NCBI RefSeq assembly: GCF_002939185.1
Contig: NZ_POVL01000034.1
Location: 1-54,917, forward strand
Source of the DNA: Enterobacter sichuanensis
GTDB taxonomy: Bacteria > Pseudomonadota > Gammaproteobacteria > Enterobacterales > Enterobacteriaceae
Reading direction: 5' to 3'
DNA: 54,917 bases
Numbering within the stretch: position 1 is the first letter of the stretch; each line of letters starts with the position of its first letter. The position numbers and the translations under genes are program-made. The notes under the pieces were generated by a model. It ran no database searches. It saw only the letters and a list, made by a program, of their open reading frames with translations, and had not been told where the DNA came from. This document shows positions 25,209 to 33,465 of the stretch, piece by piece.

Positions 25209-26705
25209 ATGCCAAACAGTCAAAATACACCACAGGGTACGGCCGCTGATTCCGGTGCGGTTTACAGCCCACGTCTTTGCAATGAGGATCTGGCACCGAC
25301 GCGTGACCAGAACTGGAGCTGGTACAACATCTTTTCGTTCTGGATGTCGGACGTGCACAGCATGGGGGGGTATGTTGTCGCCGCGAGCTTCTTTACGCTC
25401 GGGCTGGCAAGCTGGCAGGTGTTGCTCTGCCTGCTGGTGGGAATTTGTATTGTGCAGCTGTGCGCCAATCTGGTGGCGAAACCGAGCCAGATGGCGGGCG
25501 TGCCCTACGCGGTGATCAGCCGTCAGGCCTTTGGCGTCTTCGGGGCCAATATTCCGGCGGTGATCCGCGGGCTTATCGCCTTTGCCTGGTACGGCATTCA
25601 GACCTATCTGGCCGCTAACGCGCTGATGCTGGTGGCGCTGAAGTTCTGGCCGTCGCTCTCTTCGCTCACCACCGGCGCGTTCCTGGGCCTGTCGCATCTG
25701 GGCTGGATCTGCTTTGCCATTATGTGGGTCCTGCAGGCGATGGTCTTCTGGCACGGCATGAGCGCCATCAAACGCTTTATTGATATCGCCGGTCCGGCGG
25801 TCTATGTAGTCATGCTGGTCCTTGCCGGCTGGATTGTATACAAGACCGGTTTTGACGGGATCTCCTTTACCCTCGCCAGCAAGTCCCTGAGCGCGGGCGA
25901 GCAGACCTGGCAGATGATCACCGCGACGGCGCTGGTGGTCTCCTACTTCTCCGGCCCGCTGCTCAACTTTGGTGATTTCTCCCGCTACGGGAAGAGCATG
26001 GGTGAGATCCGCCGTGGTAACCGCTGGGGCCTGCCGTTTAACTTCCTGCTGTTCTCCATCGTCACCGTGGTGATTGTTTCCGGTACCCAGTCGCTGTTTG
26101 GCCGCATGATCACCGATCCGATTGAGACCGTCAGCCGCGTGGGTAACGATCTGGCGGTGGCGATTGGCCTGCTGACGATGATCACCGCCACCATCGGGAT
26201 CAATATCGTGGCGAACTTCGTCTCCCCGGCGTTTGATTTCTCTAACTGCTCGCCGCAAAAAATCAGCTTTCGCACCGGGGGCATGATTGCCGCCGTCGGC
26301 TCGATCCTGCTCACCCCGTGGAACCTGTTCAACTCGCCGGAACTTATCCACTACACCCTCGACGTGCTCGGGGCGTTTATCGGCCCACTGTTCGGCATTC
26401 TGATTGCCGACTTCTACCTGATTAAACGCGGCAAGGTGTCGGTCGACGATCTGTTCAACGACACGCCAGAGGGCAAATACTGGTACCGCAACGGCTTTAA
26501 CCCGAAAGCCATTGGCGCGCTGATCCCCTCCGTTACCGTGGGTCTGGTGATCAGCTTTATTCCGGCCCTGCATGAGGTGGCGAACTTCAGCTGGTTTATC
26601 GGCGTCTTCCTCGGCGGTGTCACCTACCGCTGGCTGGCGCGGGAAGAGCGCGAGACGGCAAAGGCAACGTCGTTCAGCTCCCGCGTGGCAACGCAAAAAG
26701 AGTAA
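25209..26705 (+). CDS. hpxC: NCS1-family allantoin permease
   Basis: A 498-residue NCS1 transporter with about twelve hydrophobic segments. The family start is NEDLAPTRDQNWSWYNIFSFWMSDVHSMGGYV, followed by AGVPYAVISRQAFGVFGANIPAVIRG. It would import allantoin for the divergent hpxSAB genes. AGGAG lies about 8 bases before the ATG. Uracil or hydantoin transporters are related, but location favours allantoin. Confidence 0.88.
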   Translation: MPNSQNTPQGTAADSGAVYSPRLCNEDLAPTRDQNWSWYNIFSFWMSDVHSMGGYVVAASFFTLGLASWQVLLCLLVGICIVQLCANLVAKPSQMAGVPYAVISRQAFGVFGANIPAVIRGLIAFAWYGIQTYLAANALMLVALKFWPSLSSLTTGAFLGLSHLGWICFAIMWVLQAMVFWHGMSAIKRFIDIAGPAVYVVMLVLAGWIVYKTGFDGISFTLASKSLSAGEQTWQMITATALVVSYFSGPLLNFGDFSRYGKSMGEIRRGNRWGLPFNFLLFSIVTVVIVSGTQSLFGRMITDPIETVSRVGNDLAVAIGLLTMITATIGINIVANFVSPAFDFSNCSPQKISFRTGGMIAAVGSILLTPWNLFNSPELIHYTLDVLGAFIGPLFGILIADFYLIKRGKVSVDDLFNDTPEGKYWYRNGFNPKAIGALIPSVTVGLVISFIPALHEVANFSWFIGVFLGGVTYRWLAREERETAKATSFSSRVATQKE

Positions 26706-26717
26706 CCCTTCCCTTCC

Positions 26718-26738
26718 GGCCGCAGTTTATCTGCGGCC
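26718..26738 (+). terminator. hairpin after hpxC
   Basis: GGCCGCAG-TTTAT-CTGCGGCC, an 8-bp perfect stem 12 bases after the hpxC stop, followed by a T-poor tail (TGTTCATT). Confidence 0.6.
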
Positions 26739-26747
26739 TGTTCATTC

Positions 26748-26763
26748 TGGCACCCTTCTTGCT
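26748..26763 (+). promoter_or_regulatory. sigma-54 promoter of guaD
   Basis: TGGCAC-CCTTC-TTGCT is a full match to TGGCAC-N5-TTGCW, 41 bases before the guaD ATG. I did not find a convincing NtrC site nearby. Confidence 0.8.
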
Positions 26764-26804
26764 GAGCCTTATCACCCCGCTACGCACACACTAAGGCAGG
26801 AACC

Positions 26805-28124
26805 ATGATGGATTACCAGACAGCGATCCGCGGTGCATTTTTTGACATTGCCCGGGTCTGCGACAGCGCAGACGCGATTGCCCAACACGCGCGCTATCTT
26901 GAGGACGGGGTGCTGTTTATACAGAACGGAAAAATTCTGGCGCACATGTCCTGGCAGGAGGGCGAGCCGTTTCTTGACCCGCACAAAGGTTACACCGACC
27001 TGCGCGGCAAGCTGCTGCTGCCCGGATTTATCGACACCCACATCCATTACCCGCAAACGGAGATGATCGGCGCGTTTGGCGAGCAACTGCTGGAGTGGCT
27101 GACGACCTATACCTTCCCGGTGGAGAGCCAGTTTGCCGATGAAGCCTACGCGAAAGATATCGCCGAATTTTTCATTAACCAGCTGGTCAGCAATGGCACC
27201 ACCACCGCGCTGGTGTTTTGTACCCTGCATCCCGAATCGGTCGAGGCGCTGTTTACCGAAGCCCTACGCCTCAACATGCGCCTTATCGCCGGCAAGGTGA
27301 TGATGGACAGGCACGCGCCGGACTACCTGAGTGAAGATCCCAAACAGAGCTACCGGCAAACGCGGGCGTTGATCCAGCGCTGGCACCACCGGGGGCGGCT
27401 GGGCTATGCCATTACGCCGCGCTTTGCCCCGACCTCATCCCCCGAGCTGCTTACCGCGGTCAGCCTGCTCAGAGAGGAGTTCCCGGATACCTGGCTGCAG
27501 ACCCATCTGAGCGAAAACCCCAACGAAGTAGCCTGGGTGAGCGATCTCTGGCCGGAGCACGAGCGTTATCTGGACGTGTATCATCACTACGGCCTGACCG
27601 GCGAGCGCAGCGTGTTTGCCCACGGTATTCATCTGCACCACAGCGAGTGGCAGTGCCTGCATGACACCGGTTCGGCGGTGGCGTTTTGCCCTACCTCTAA
27701 CCTGTTTCTCGGCAGCGGGCTGTTTCGCCTGCCCGCCTGCTGGCAGCACAGGGTACGAATGGGCATTGGCACCGACGTGGGGGCGGGCACCACCTTCAGC
27801 ATGCTGCGCACGCTGGGGGAAGCCTATAAGGTCGGCCAGCTTCAGAGCTACCGCCTGCGCGCCAGCGAGGCGTTTTATCACGCTACGCTGGGCGGGGCGC
27901 ACGCGCTGAGGCTGGACGATAAGATTGGCAACTTCACCCCCGGCAAAGAGGCGGATTTCGTGGTTATCGACCCTGACGTGACGCCGCTGCAGCGCCTGCG
28001 CAATCGCCGCTGCAGGGATATTTACGAGCAGCTCTTTGTGCTGATGACTCTGGGTGACGAGCGCAACATCAGCGAGACCTGGGTCAACGGCGAGCAGGTG
28101 TGGTCAACTGCCCCGGTAGGTTGA
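26805..28124 (+). CDS. guaD: guanine deaminase
   Basis: A 439-residue zinc amidohydrolase converting guanine to xanthine plus ammonia. Zinc ligands are His79 and His81 (FIDTHIHYPQTE), His234 (LQTHLSENP), His273 (FAHGIHL) and Asp324 (GIGTDVGAGTT); Glu237 is the likely proton shuttle. It lies between the allantoin and urate modules behind its own sigma-54-like promoter. Its 3-prime end overlaps the convergent hpxT by 21 bases. A second ATG at 26808 is an equally good start. Confidence 0.92.
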   Translation: MMDYQTAIRGAFFDIARVCDSADAIAQHARYLEDGVLFIQNGKILAHMSWQEGEPFLDPHKGYTDLRGKLLLPGFIDTHIHYPQTEMIGAFGEQLLEWLTTYTFPVESQFADEAYAKDIAEFFINQLVSNGTTTALVFCTLHPESVEALFTEALRLNMRLIAGKVMMDRHAPDYLSEDPKQSYRQTRALIQRWHHRGRLGYAITPRFAPTSSPELLTAVSLLREEFPDTWLQTHLSENPNEVAWVSDLWPEHERYLDVYHHYGLTGERSVFAHGIHLHHSEWQCLHDTGSAVAFCPTSNLFLGSGLFRLPACWQHRVRMGIGTDVGAGTTFSMLRTLGEAYKVGQLQSYRLRASEAFYHATLGGAHALRLDDKIGNFTPGKEADFVVIDPDVTPLQRLRNRRCRDIYEQLFVLMTLGDERNISETWVNGEQVWSTAPVG

Positions 28125-28427
28125 CCACCCGCCGGGGGCAATCACAAACGGCAGATGGAAGTGCTCCTCTGCCGTTTCTCCCGTCACAAAATCAATTTGC
28201 GCGCAGGGCCAGATCGTGTCGCGGCCGGTGTCGCGAAACCATGCGCCGATCTCCGCCACCAGCCGGTAACGGCCTGCGGGCAGAGAGGGAACGAACGCGG
28301 CGATGCGCCCCTGCGCGTTGGTTACTCCCGTGGCGAGCGTCTTCCCCTCCTGTTGAAGATGGACGGTCACGCCCTCTGCAGGTTTGCCCGTTGAGATATC
28401 CAGAATATGTGTGCTTAACGTACTCAT
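28104..28427 (-). CDS. hpxT: 5-hydroxyisourate hydrolase (transthyretin-like)
   Basis: A 107-residue HIU hydrolase. It has His7 in STHILDISTGKPA, Arg41, His91 before LPFVIAPGGW, and the diagnostic C-terminus YRGS. It opens 5-hydroxyisourate to OHCU, the step after HpxO. It overlaps hpxQ by ATGA and is cotranscribed with it. Confidence 0.93.
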   Translation of the reverse strand: MSTLSTHILDISTGKPAEGVTVHLQQEGKTLATGVTNAQGRIAAFVPSLPAGRYRLVAEIGAWFRDTGRDTIWPCAQIDFVTGETAEEHFHLPFVIAPGGWSTYRGS

Positions 28428-28924
28428 TCGCTAATGACTCCTTCCAGCCGTAGCAGCGTAATTTCCCGTAACTGTTCCAGCGCGGCACGGACCTCCTGTG
28501 CGTCACTGTTTTCCAGCCGCGCGTGCAGCGCCTGTAACATCTCCTCACCGCTGCGGCCTTTGGCGCGGATCAGAAAGACCCGTCCAAAACGGGCTTCGTA
28601 GCGGGCGTTGGCCTCGCGTAACGCCTGCACCAGCCCGGCATCACGGTCATTCACCGCGCCCTGCTCCTGGCGCGACAGCGCCGCCTCCGCCCCGCTGCCC
28701 GCGGGCTTTTCGCCAATGCGCGGGTGCGCGCTCAGGGCGAGGGTTAATGCCGCGTCATCCCAGGTTTGCGTCAGGGCCTGCGCCGTGATGAACAACGCCT
28801 CCCGGCTCGGGTAAGGCCGCCCGTGAACCAGCGCGTCGGCCCAGCCGGGGATCGCCACGCAGGGGTGAAGCAGCGCCACCGCGTCGTGGGCCGGAAGATG
28901 ATTAAAGTCGTGCAGTGCGATCAT
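28424..28924 (-). CDS. hpxQ: OHCU decarboxylase
   Basis: A 166-residue 2-oxo-4-hydroxy-4-carboxy-5-ureidoimidazoline decarboxylase, giving (S)-allantoin. The catalytic His67 is in LSAHPRIGEKPAG; the N-terminus FNHLPAHDAVALLHPC is typical. The start at 28924 has AGGAGA 5-6 bases upstream; the longer frame runs through the promoter. In Klebsiella the operon is hpxPQT; here no permease gene precedes hpxQ. Confidence 0.92.
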   Translation of the reverse strand: MIALHDFNHLPAHDAVALLHPCVAIPGWADALVHGRPYPSREALFITAQALTQTWDDAALTLALSAHPRIGEKPAGSGAEAALSRQEQGAVNDRDAGLVQALREANARYEARFGRVFLIRAKGRSGEEMLQALHARLENSDAQEVRAALEQLREITLLRLEGVISE

Positions 28925-28956
28925 AGCGTCTCCTGTGGTGTCCTCTTCCGGGCTGT

Positions 28957-28972
28957 TGCACAAACCACGCCA
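28957..28972 (-). promoter_or_regulatory. candidate sigma-54 promoter of hpxQT
   Basis: Minus-strand TGGCGTGGTTTGTGCA keeps GG and GC at the right spacing with three departures from the consensus. It is about 33 bases before the hpxQ ATG. Confidence 0.42.
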
Positions 28973-29056
28973 CAGTTGCCCCGGCGTGAAACAGTCGATT
29001 CCGGATGCGTGAAGCGGAAATTTTTGATTCAAAAAAAGGCACGCTCACCGCGTTTA

Positions 29057-29073
29057 CGCACCTTAGCAGTGCA
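29057..29073. promoter_or_regulatory. candidate NtrC site shared by hpxQT and hpxODE
   Basis: CGCACCTTAGCAGTGCA matches TGCACCA-N4-GGTGCA at all but three fixed positions. It lies between the two divergent sigma-54-like promoters (about 85 and 41 bases away). Confidence 0.5.
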
Positions 29074-29113
29074 AGTACCGCTCTCACAACGCCGTTTTCG
29101 CCACGCTGCAGCC

Positions 29114-29129
29114 TGGTACGCAAATTGCT
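29114..29129 (+). promoter_or_regulatory. sigma-54 promoter of hpxODE
   Basis: TGGTACG-CAAA-TTGCT matches every position of TGGYACR-N4-TTGCW. The start of transcription would fall about 20 bases before the hpxO ATG, with the AAGGAGA ribosome site in between. Confidence 0.85.
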
Positions 29130-29161
29130 GAATAACCTTACCCCAGCAAAAGGAGAGAAGC

Positions 29162-30316
29162 ATGAGAGCAATCGTCATTGGCGCGGGTATTGGCGGCCTG
29201 AGCGCCGCCGTCGCACTGAAGAAAGCGGGAATCGACTGTACCGTATTTGAAGCCGTAAAAGAGATCAGGCCCGTCGGGGCGGCCATCTCCATCTGGCCTA
29301 ACGGCGTGAAATGCATGCAGCACCTCGGGATGGGGGAGATCGTTGAGACGTACGGCGGGCCGATGCGTTTCATGGCCTATAAAGATTACCGGCGCGGCGA
29401 GACCCTGACCCGCTTCAGCCTTGCCCCGCTGGTTGAGCGTACCGGAGGGCGTCCCTGCCCCGTCTCGCGCACTGAACTCCAGCGCGAAATGCTGGAGTTC
29501 TGGGGACGCGATAACGTGCAGTTCGGCAAGCGCGTCGAACACGTCCATGAAGACGACGCTGGCGTGAGCGTGACCTTCACCGATGGCACCACGGCGCACG
29601 GGGATTTTCTGATTGCCGCCGACGGCGCCCACTCGGCGGTTCGCCCGTACGTGCTGGGCTATACCCCGGCGCGCCGCTATGCCGGTTATGTGAACTGGAA
29701 CGGGCTTGTGAAGATTGACGAAGAGATTGCACCGGCTCATCAGTGGACCACCTTCGTTGGCGAAGGCAAACGCGTGTCGCTGATGCCCCTCTCCGGCGGA
29801 CGGTTTTATTTCTTTTTTGACGTGCCGCTCCCGTTGGGCCTGGCGGAGGATCGCACCACCCTGCGCGCCGATCTCACGGGCTACTTCCGCGGTTGGGCGC
29901 CGCCGGTACAAAAGCTTATCGCCGCGCTCGACCCGCAGACCACCAACCGCATTGAGATCCACGACATTGAGCCGTTCGATACGCTGGTGCGCGGCAACGT
30001 TGCGCTGCTGGGCGATGCCGCGCACAGCACCACGCCGGATATCGGCCAGGGCGGATGTGCGGCCATGGAAGATGCGGTGGTGCTGGGTCAATGCCTGCGT
30101 GAAAACCACAACGTGACGCTGGCGCTGCGACAGTACGAAGCGCTGCGCTGCGACCGGGTGCGCGACCTGGTGCTGAAGGCGCGTAAACGCTGCGACGTGA
30201 CCCACGGCAAAGACATGGCGCTGACGGAGGCCTGGTATCAGGAACTCAAAGAGGAGACCGGAGAGCGCATCATCAACGGTCTGTGCGACACCATTCAGGG
30301 CGGCCCGTTAGGCTGA
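29162..30316 (+). CDS. hpxO: FAD-dependent urate hydroxylase
   Basis: A 384-residue class A flavin monooxygenase that converts urate to 5-hydroxyisourate with NADH and O2. FAD motifs: GAGIGGLSAA (7-16), the DG motif IAADGAHSAVRP and GDAAHSTTPDIGQGG (284-298). Arg204, the urate-binding residue reported for Klebsiella HpxO, is conserved at the same position. AAGGAGA precedes the ATG. It is first gene of an apparent hpxODE operon, replacing the cofactor-free uricases of other bacteria. Confidence 0.94.
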   Translation: MRAIVIGAGIGGLSAAVALKKAGIDCTVFEAVKEIRPVGAAISIWPNGVKCMQHLGMGEIVETYGGPMRFMAYKDYRRGETLTRFSLAPLVERTGGRPCPVSRTELQREMLEFWGRDNVQFGKRVEHVHEDDAGVSVTFTDGTTAHGDFLIAADGAHSAVRPYVLGYTPARRYAGYVNWNGLVKIDEEIAPAHQWTTFVGEGKRVSLMPLSGGRFYFFFDVPLPLGLAEDRTTLRADLTGYFRGWAPPVQKLIAALDPQTTNRIEIHDIEPFDTLVRGNVALLGDAAHSTTPDIGQGGCAAMEDAVVLGQCLRENHNVTLALRQYEALRCDRVRDLVLKARKRCDVTHGKDMALTEAWYQELKEETGERIINGLCDTIQGGPLG

Positions 30317-30333
30317 ACGCAAGAGGGATGAAC

Positions 30334-31368
30334 ATGAAAAGAGAACCGACCCCACCCGCCCACTGCACGTTTGAGCCAGAGGACTGGCTGCGTCTGGCGA
30401 AATGCTGGCATCCGGTCGCCCGGGCCTGCGACATCGGCCCGGCGCCGGTTAAAGCGACCCTGCTGGACGAACAGCTGGTGATTTACCGGATCAACGACCA
30501 GGTCGTGGTCGCCCGGGACGTGTGCCCGCACCGCGGCGTGCCGTTGACGCTCGGCTTTCACGATGAGCACGGGATTATCTGTCCCTATCATGGCCTGCGT
30601 TTTGGGGAGGACGGGCGCTGCAACCGCATTCCGTCCAGCCCCGACCAGCCCGTTCCGGCAAAGTTGAACCTGATTAATTACGCCGTGGAGGAGCGCTTTG
30701 GCCTGATCTGGACCTGCCTGGCGTTTGATCCGGATAATCCCGCGCCGCTGCCCACCCTGCCGCACTGGGATGACGATGGATTTCAGCAGATTAACTGCCC
30801 GGCGTTCGAGGTGAATGGCTTCGCCGGGCGTCAGGTGGAAGGGTTTCTGGACGTGGCGCACTTTGCCTGGATCCATACCGATACCTTTGCGGATCCCAAT
30901 AACCCGCTGGTCCCTGACTATCAACCCCAGGAGACGCCGTTTGGCTTTGTTGCCGATTACTGGAGTACGGTGAGTAACTATCCTCCCGCTTCGGATGTGC
31001 AGGCCCCGGAGGGCTTCCGCTGGTTGCGCCATTTTGAAATGCACCTGCCGTTTACCGCCACCCTGACGATCCATTTTCCGGGAGAATCCCGGCTGGTAAT
31101 CATGAATGCCGCGTCGCCCGTTTCCTCACGCGTGACCCGCATGTTCGCCCCTATCGCGCGTAATTTTGATCTGCATATTCCGGTGGAAGAGGTGCATGCC
31201 TTTAACCTGCGCATCTTTGAAGAAGATCGCCTGATGGTGGAAACCCAGCGTCCGGAAAGCCTGCCGCTGGATCTCACCCTGGAAGCGCATATCCCCGCGG
31301 ATAAAAGCTCGATTGCCTACCGCCGGGGACTGAAGAAGATGGGCTTTGGCGCATTTTTCCTGGTATGA
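30334..31368 (+). CDS. hpxD: Rieske-type hypoxanthine oxidase, oxygenase component
   Basis: A 344-residue Rieske non-haem iron oxygenase. The [2Fe-2S] ligands are Cys64/His66 (CPHRG) and Cys83/His86 (CPYHG); mononuclear iron ligands lie in EGFLDVAHFAWIHTDTF (His176, His181). With HpxE it oxidises hypoxanthine toward urate in Klebsiella, without a molybdenum xanthine dehydrogenase. The start at 30334 is chosen because AAGAGGG ends 6 bases upstream, too close to the ATG at 30328. It follows hpxO by 17 bases. Confidence 0.88.
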   Translation: MKREPTPPAHCTFEPEDWLRLAKCWHPVARACDIGPAPVKATLLDEQLVIYRINDQVVVARDVCPHRGVPLTLGFHDEHGIICPYHGLRFGEDGRCNRIPSSPDQPVPAKLNLINYAVEERFGLIWTCLAFDPDNPAPLPTLPHWDDDGFQQINCPAFEVNGFAGRQVEGFLDVAHFAWIHTDTFADPNNPLVPDYQPQETPFGFVADYWSTVSNYPPASDVQAPEGFRWLRHFEMHLPFTATLTIHFPGESRLVIMNAASPVSSRVTRMFAPIARNFDLHIPVEEVHAFNLRIFEEDRLMVETQRPESLPLDLTLEAHIPADKSSIAYRRGLKKMGFGAFFLV

Positions 31369-31379
31369 CGGAGGCCCGT

Positions 31380-32315
31380 ATGTTGAACGTGATTGTTGAC
31401 GGACTGTGGCGCGAGGGGGACAAGAGCCTCGCCGTCAGGATGGTGGCCGAAAACGGCGAAGCGCTGCCGGCATGGCAGCCCGGGGCGCACATCGACGTAC
31501 ATCTGCCCTGCGGGGTTATTCGCCAGTACTCCCTGACCGGGGCGTGCGGCGATGAGGGGTATCTAATCTGCGTGGGGCGGGAAGCCGCCTCGAGGGGTGG
31601 GTCGCGCTACGTTCACGAAACGCTACGTCCGGGGCAGAAGCTGCTGATTTCGGCCCCGCGCAATCTGTTTCCGCTGGTGCAGGCAGAACGGGTTTTATTG
31701 CTGGCGGCGGGGATCGGCATTACGCCGCTGTACGCGATGGCCCTGCAACTGAAGGCCGCCGGCACGCCGTTTACGCTGCACTACTACGTCCGGGACCGGC
31801 AAAGCGCGGCATTTGCCCGCGCGCTTTCAGCGTGCGATGCGTGCGTCATCCATACCGAGAGCCCGCGCACCACGCTGGACGGGCATCTCCCGATGCCTGA
31901 GCCGGGGCTTCACGCCTGGATCTGCGGACCCGCAGGGTTTATGGAAAAAGTACGTGAGGTCGCCACTGCGAAGGGCTGGGACGACGCCCATCTTCACAGC
32001 GAGGCGTTTCAGCCTGCTACGCCCGCCAGTGGCGGTGCTGCGGGTGAGATCTTTACGGTCAAGCTGGCCTCCACCGGCGAGCGCTGGCCGGTCCCTGCGG
32101 ATAAGAGCATCGCCCAGGTACTGCAGGAACATGGCGTGGACGTACCGCTTTCCTGCGAGATGGGGATCTGCGGCGCCTGCCTGACGCCGGTGATTGACGG
32201 CGTGGTGGATCACCGGGATAGCGTGCAGTCAGAGGCAGAAAAAAGCGCGACGGAGCAGCAGGTGGCGCTGTGCTGCTCGCGAAGCCATTCCGGGGAGCTG
32301 GTGATCGGGCTGTAA
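31380..32315 (+). CDS. hpxE: Rieske-oxygenase reductase, hypoxanthine oxidase component
   Basis: A 311-residue phthalate-dioxygenase-reductase-like flavoprotein: flavin domain (RQYSLTG at about 43-49), NAD domain (LLLAAGIGITPLYAMA; WICGPAGFMEKV) and a C-terminal plant-type [2Fe-2S] ferredoxin domain (CEMGICGACLTPV…CC). It passes electrons from NADH to HpxD. The ATG at 31380 has GGAGG 7 bases upstream; the ATG at 31365, overlapping the hpxD stop, lacks a ribosome site. Confidence 0.88.
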   Translation: MLNVIVDGLWREGDKSLAVRMVAENGEALPAWQPGAHIDVHLPCGVIRQYSLTGACGDEGYLICVGREAASRGGSRYVHETLRPGQKLLISAPRNLFPLVQAERVLLLAAGIGITPLYAMALQLKAAGTPFTLHYYVRDRQSAAFARALSACDACVIHTESPRTTLDGHLPMPEPGLHAWICGPAGFMEKVREVATAKGWDDAHLHSEAFQPATPASGGAAGEIFTVKLASTGERWPVPADKSIAQVLQEHGVDVPLSCEMGICGACLTPVIDGVVDHRDSVQSEAEKSATEQQVALCCSRSHSGELVIGL

Positions 32316-32336
32316 CCCCCCTGAAAACGCTTTCTT

Positions 32337-32366
32337 GCCGGGTGGCGCTGCGCTTACCCGGCCTAC
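32337..32366. repeat. single REP element between hpxE and cobT
   Basis: GCCGGGTGGCGCTGCGCTTA followed by CCCGGCCTAC, the canonical form of the REP unit seen at 4298 and 22614. It lies between convergent gene ends. Confidence 0.88.
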
Positions 32367-32398
32367 AATCCGTAACAAATCAAACGTATCGCATTCCG

Positions 32399-33454
32399 TC
32401 ACGCCGGAACCGGCAACTCAATGCCGCTTTGCGCCAGTAGCCCCATCTCGCAATACATCGCGCATGCCGCACTGACGATAGACATTGCCAGCGCGGCACC
32501 GCTCCCTTCGCCAAGACGCATGTCAAGATGGATAAAGGGCGCCAGCCCAAGGTGCTCCAGCGCACGTCTGGCCCCTTTTTCGGCGGAAAAATGAGAGGGA
32601 ATACAGTAGTTCTTAACTTCTGGCGCAATCTGACAGGCGGCGATGGCTGCGGCATACGAGAGAAAACCGTCCAACACAACGGGCAGTCCGCATGCGCCAG
32701 CGCCTAATATCACCCCGGTCATACCCACCAGGTCATAGCCGCCAACTTTGGCCAGAACGTCAACCGCATCGCGCGCATCCGGCTGGTTAATGCGTATTGC
32801 CTGCCGAACAATGGCTTCCTTATGCTGTACCCTGTCCTGCGGCAAATTTGCCCCAATCCCCACCACCTCATGCGGATCGCTGTCGGTCAGTACGCTGATG
32901 ATTGCCGAGGCCGGCGTCGTGTTCGCAATACCCAACTCGCCAACGCCAAAGATGGAAATCCCCTCCTGAGCACGTTTTTTAACGAGGCTGGCGCTCGCCA
33001 GCAGCAGGTGTTCGGCATCCTGACGGCTCATCGCAGGCCCCTGGGCGATATTCCCGCAGCCACGAGAGAGTTTAAGGCTGAGCATATTGTCAACAGGCTC
33101 ACCGTCAATGCCGATGTCAACGGGGAGTACCGACGTCTGGCTAGTGCGGGCCAGCACGCATACCCCGGTCAACCCCTTTTGCATATTGACGGCCTGAAGC
33201 CTGGTCACCACTTTCGGCGTCACAGCCACGCCTTCATCAAACACGCCATGGTCGGCGCACATCACGATAATCTCTTTTTGCAGATTATCGAGCCTGTCGA
33301 TTCCCCCCATTCCCGCAAGCTGTATTGCCAGACTCTCCAGCCGACCGAGGCTGTTTGTCGGCTTGATTAAGCCATCAACATGCCGCGAGGCCGCCTCGAT
33401 CTTCTGTTTATCAAGCGGTCTGATGGCCGCCGCCAGCGCCTTCACTGTCCCCAT
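32399..33454 (-). CDS. cobT: nicotinate-nucleotide-dimethylbenzimidazole phosphoribosyltransferase
   Basis: A 351-residue CobT that activates the lower ligand base by making alpha-ribazole phosphate. Landmarks: HVDGLIKPTNSLGRLE, IVMCADHGVFDEGV and the catalytic region DMRLGEGSGAALA. The start at 33454 (MGTVKAL) aligns with Salmonella CobT and has GAGGG 8 bases upstream; GTG 33469 and ATG 33460 are alternatives. Last gene of the cbi-cob operon. Confidence 0.93.
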   Translation of the reverse strand: MGTVKALAAAIRPLDKQKIEAASRHVDGLIKPTNSLGRLESLAIQLAGMGGIDRLDNLQKEIIVMCADHGVFDEGVAVTPKVVTRLQAVNMQKGLTGVCVLARTSQTSVLPVDIGIDGEPVDNMLSLKLSRGCGNIAQGPAMSRQDAEHLLLASASLVKKRAQEGISIFGVGELGIANTTPASAIISVLTDSDPHEVVGIGANLPQDRVQHKEAIVRQAIRINQPDARDAVDVLAKVGGYDLVGMTGVILGAGACGLPVVLDGFLSYAAAIAACQIAPEVKNYCIPSHFSAEKGARRALEHLGLAPFIHLDMRLGEGSGAALAMSIVSAACAMYCEMGLLAQSGIELPVPA

Positions 33455-33465
33455 CCTCATCACCC

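Noticed and set aside
25188..26696. 502-codon open frame antisense to hpxC
   Set aside because: Composition is rich in Gln, Arg, His and Gly without any family motif; the plus-strand frame is a clear NCS1 permease. It is a shadow of GC-biased codon use.
29138..30205. 355-codon minus-strand frame over hpxO
   Set aside because: Antisense to an unmistakable flavin monooxygenase; no independent support.
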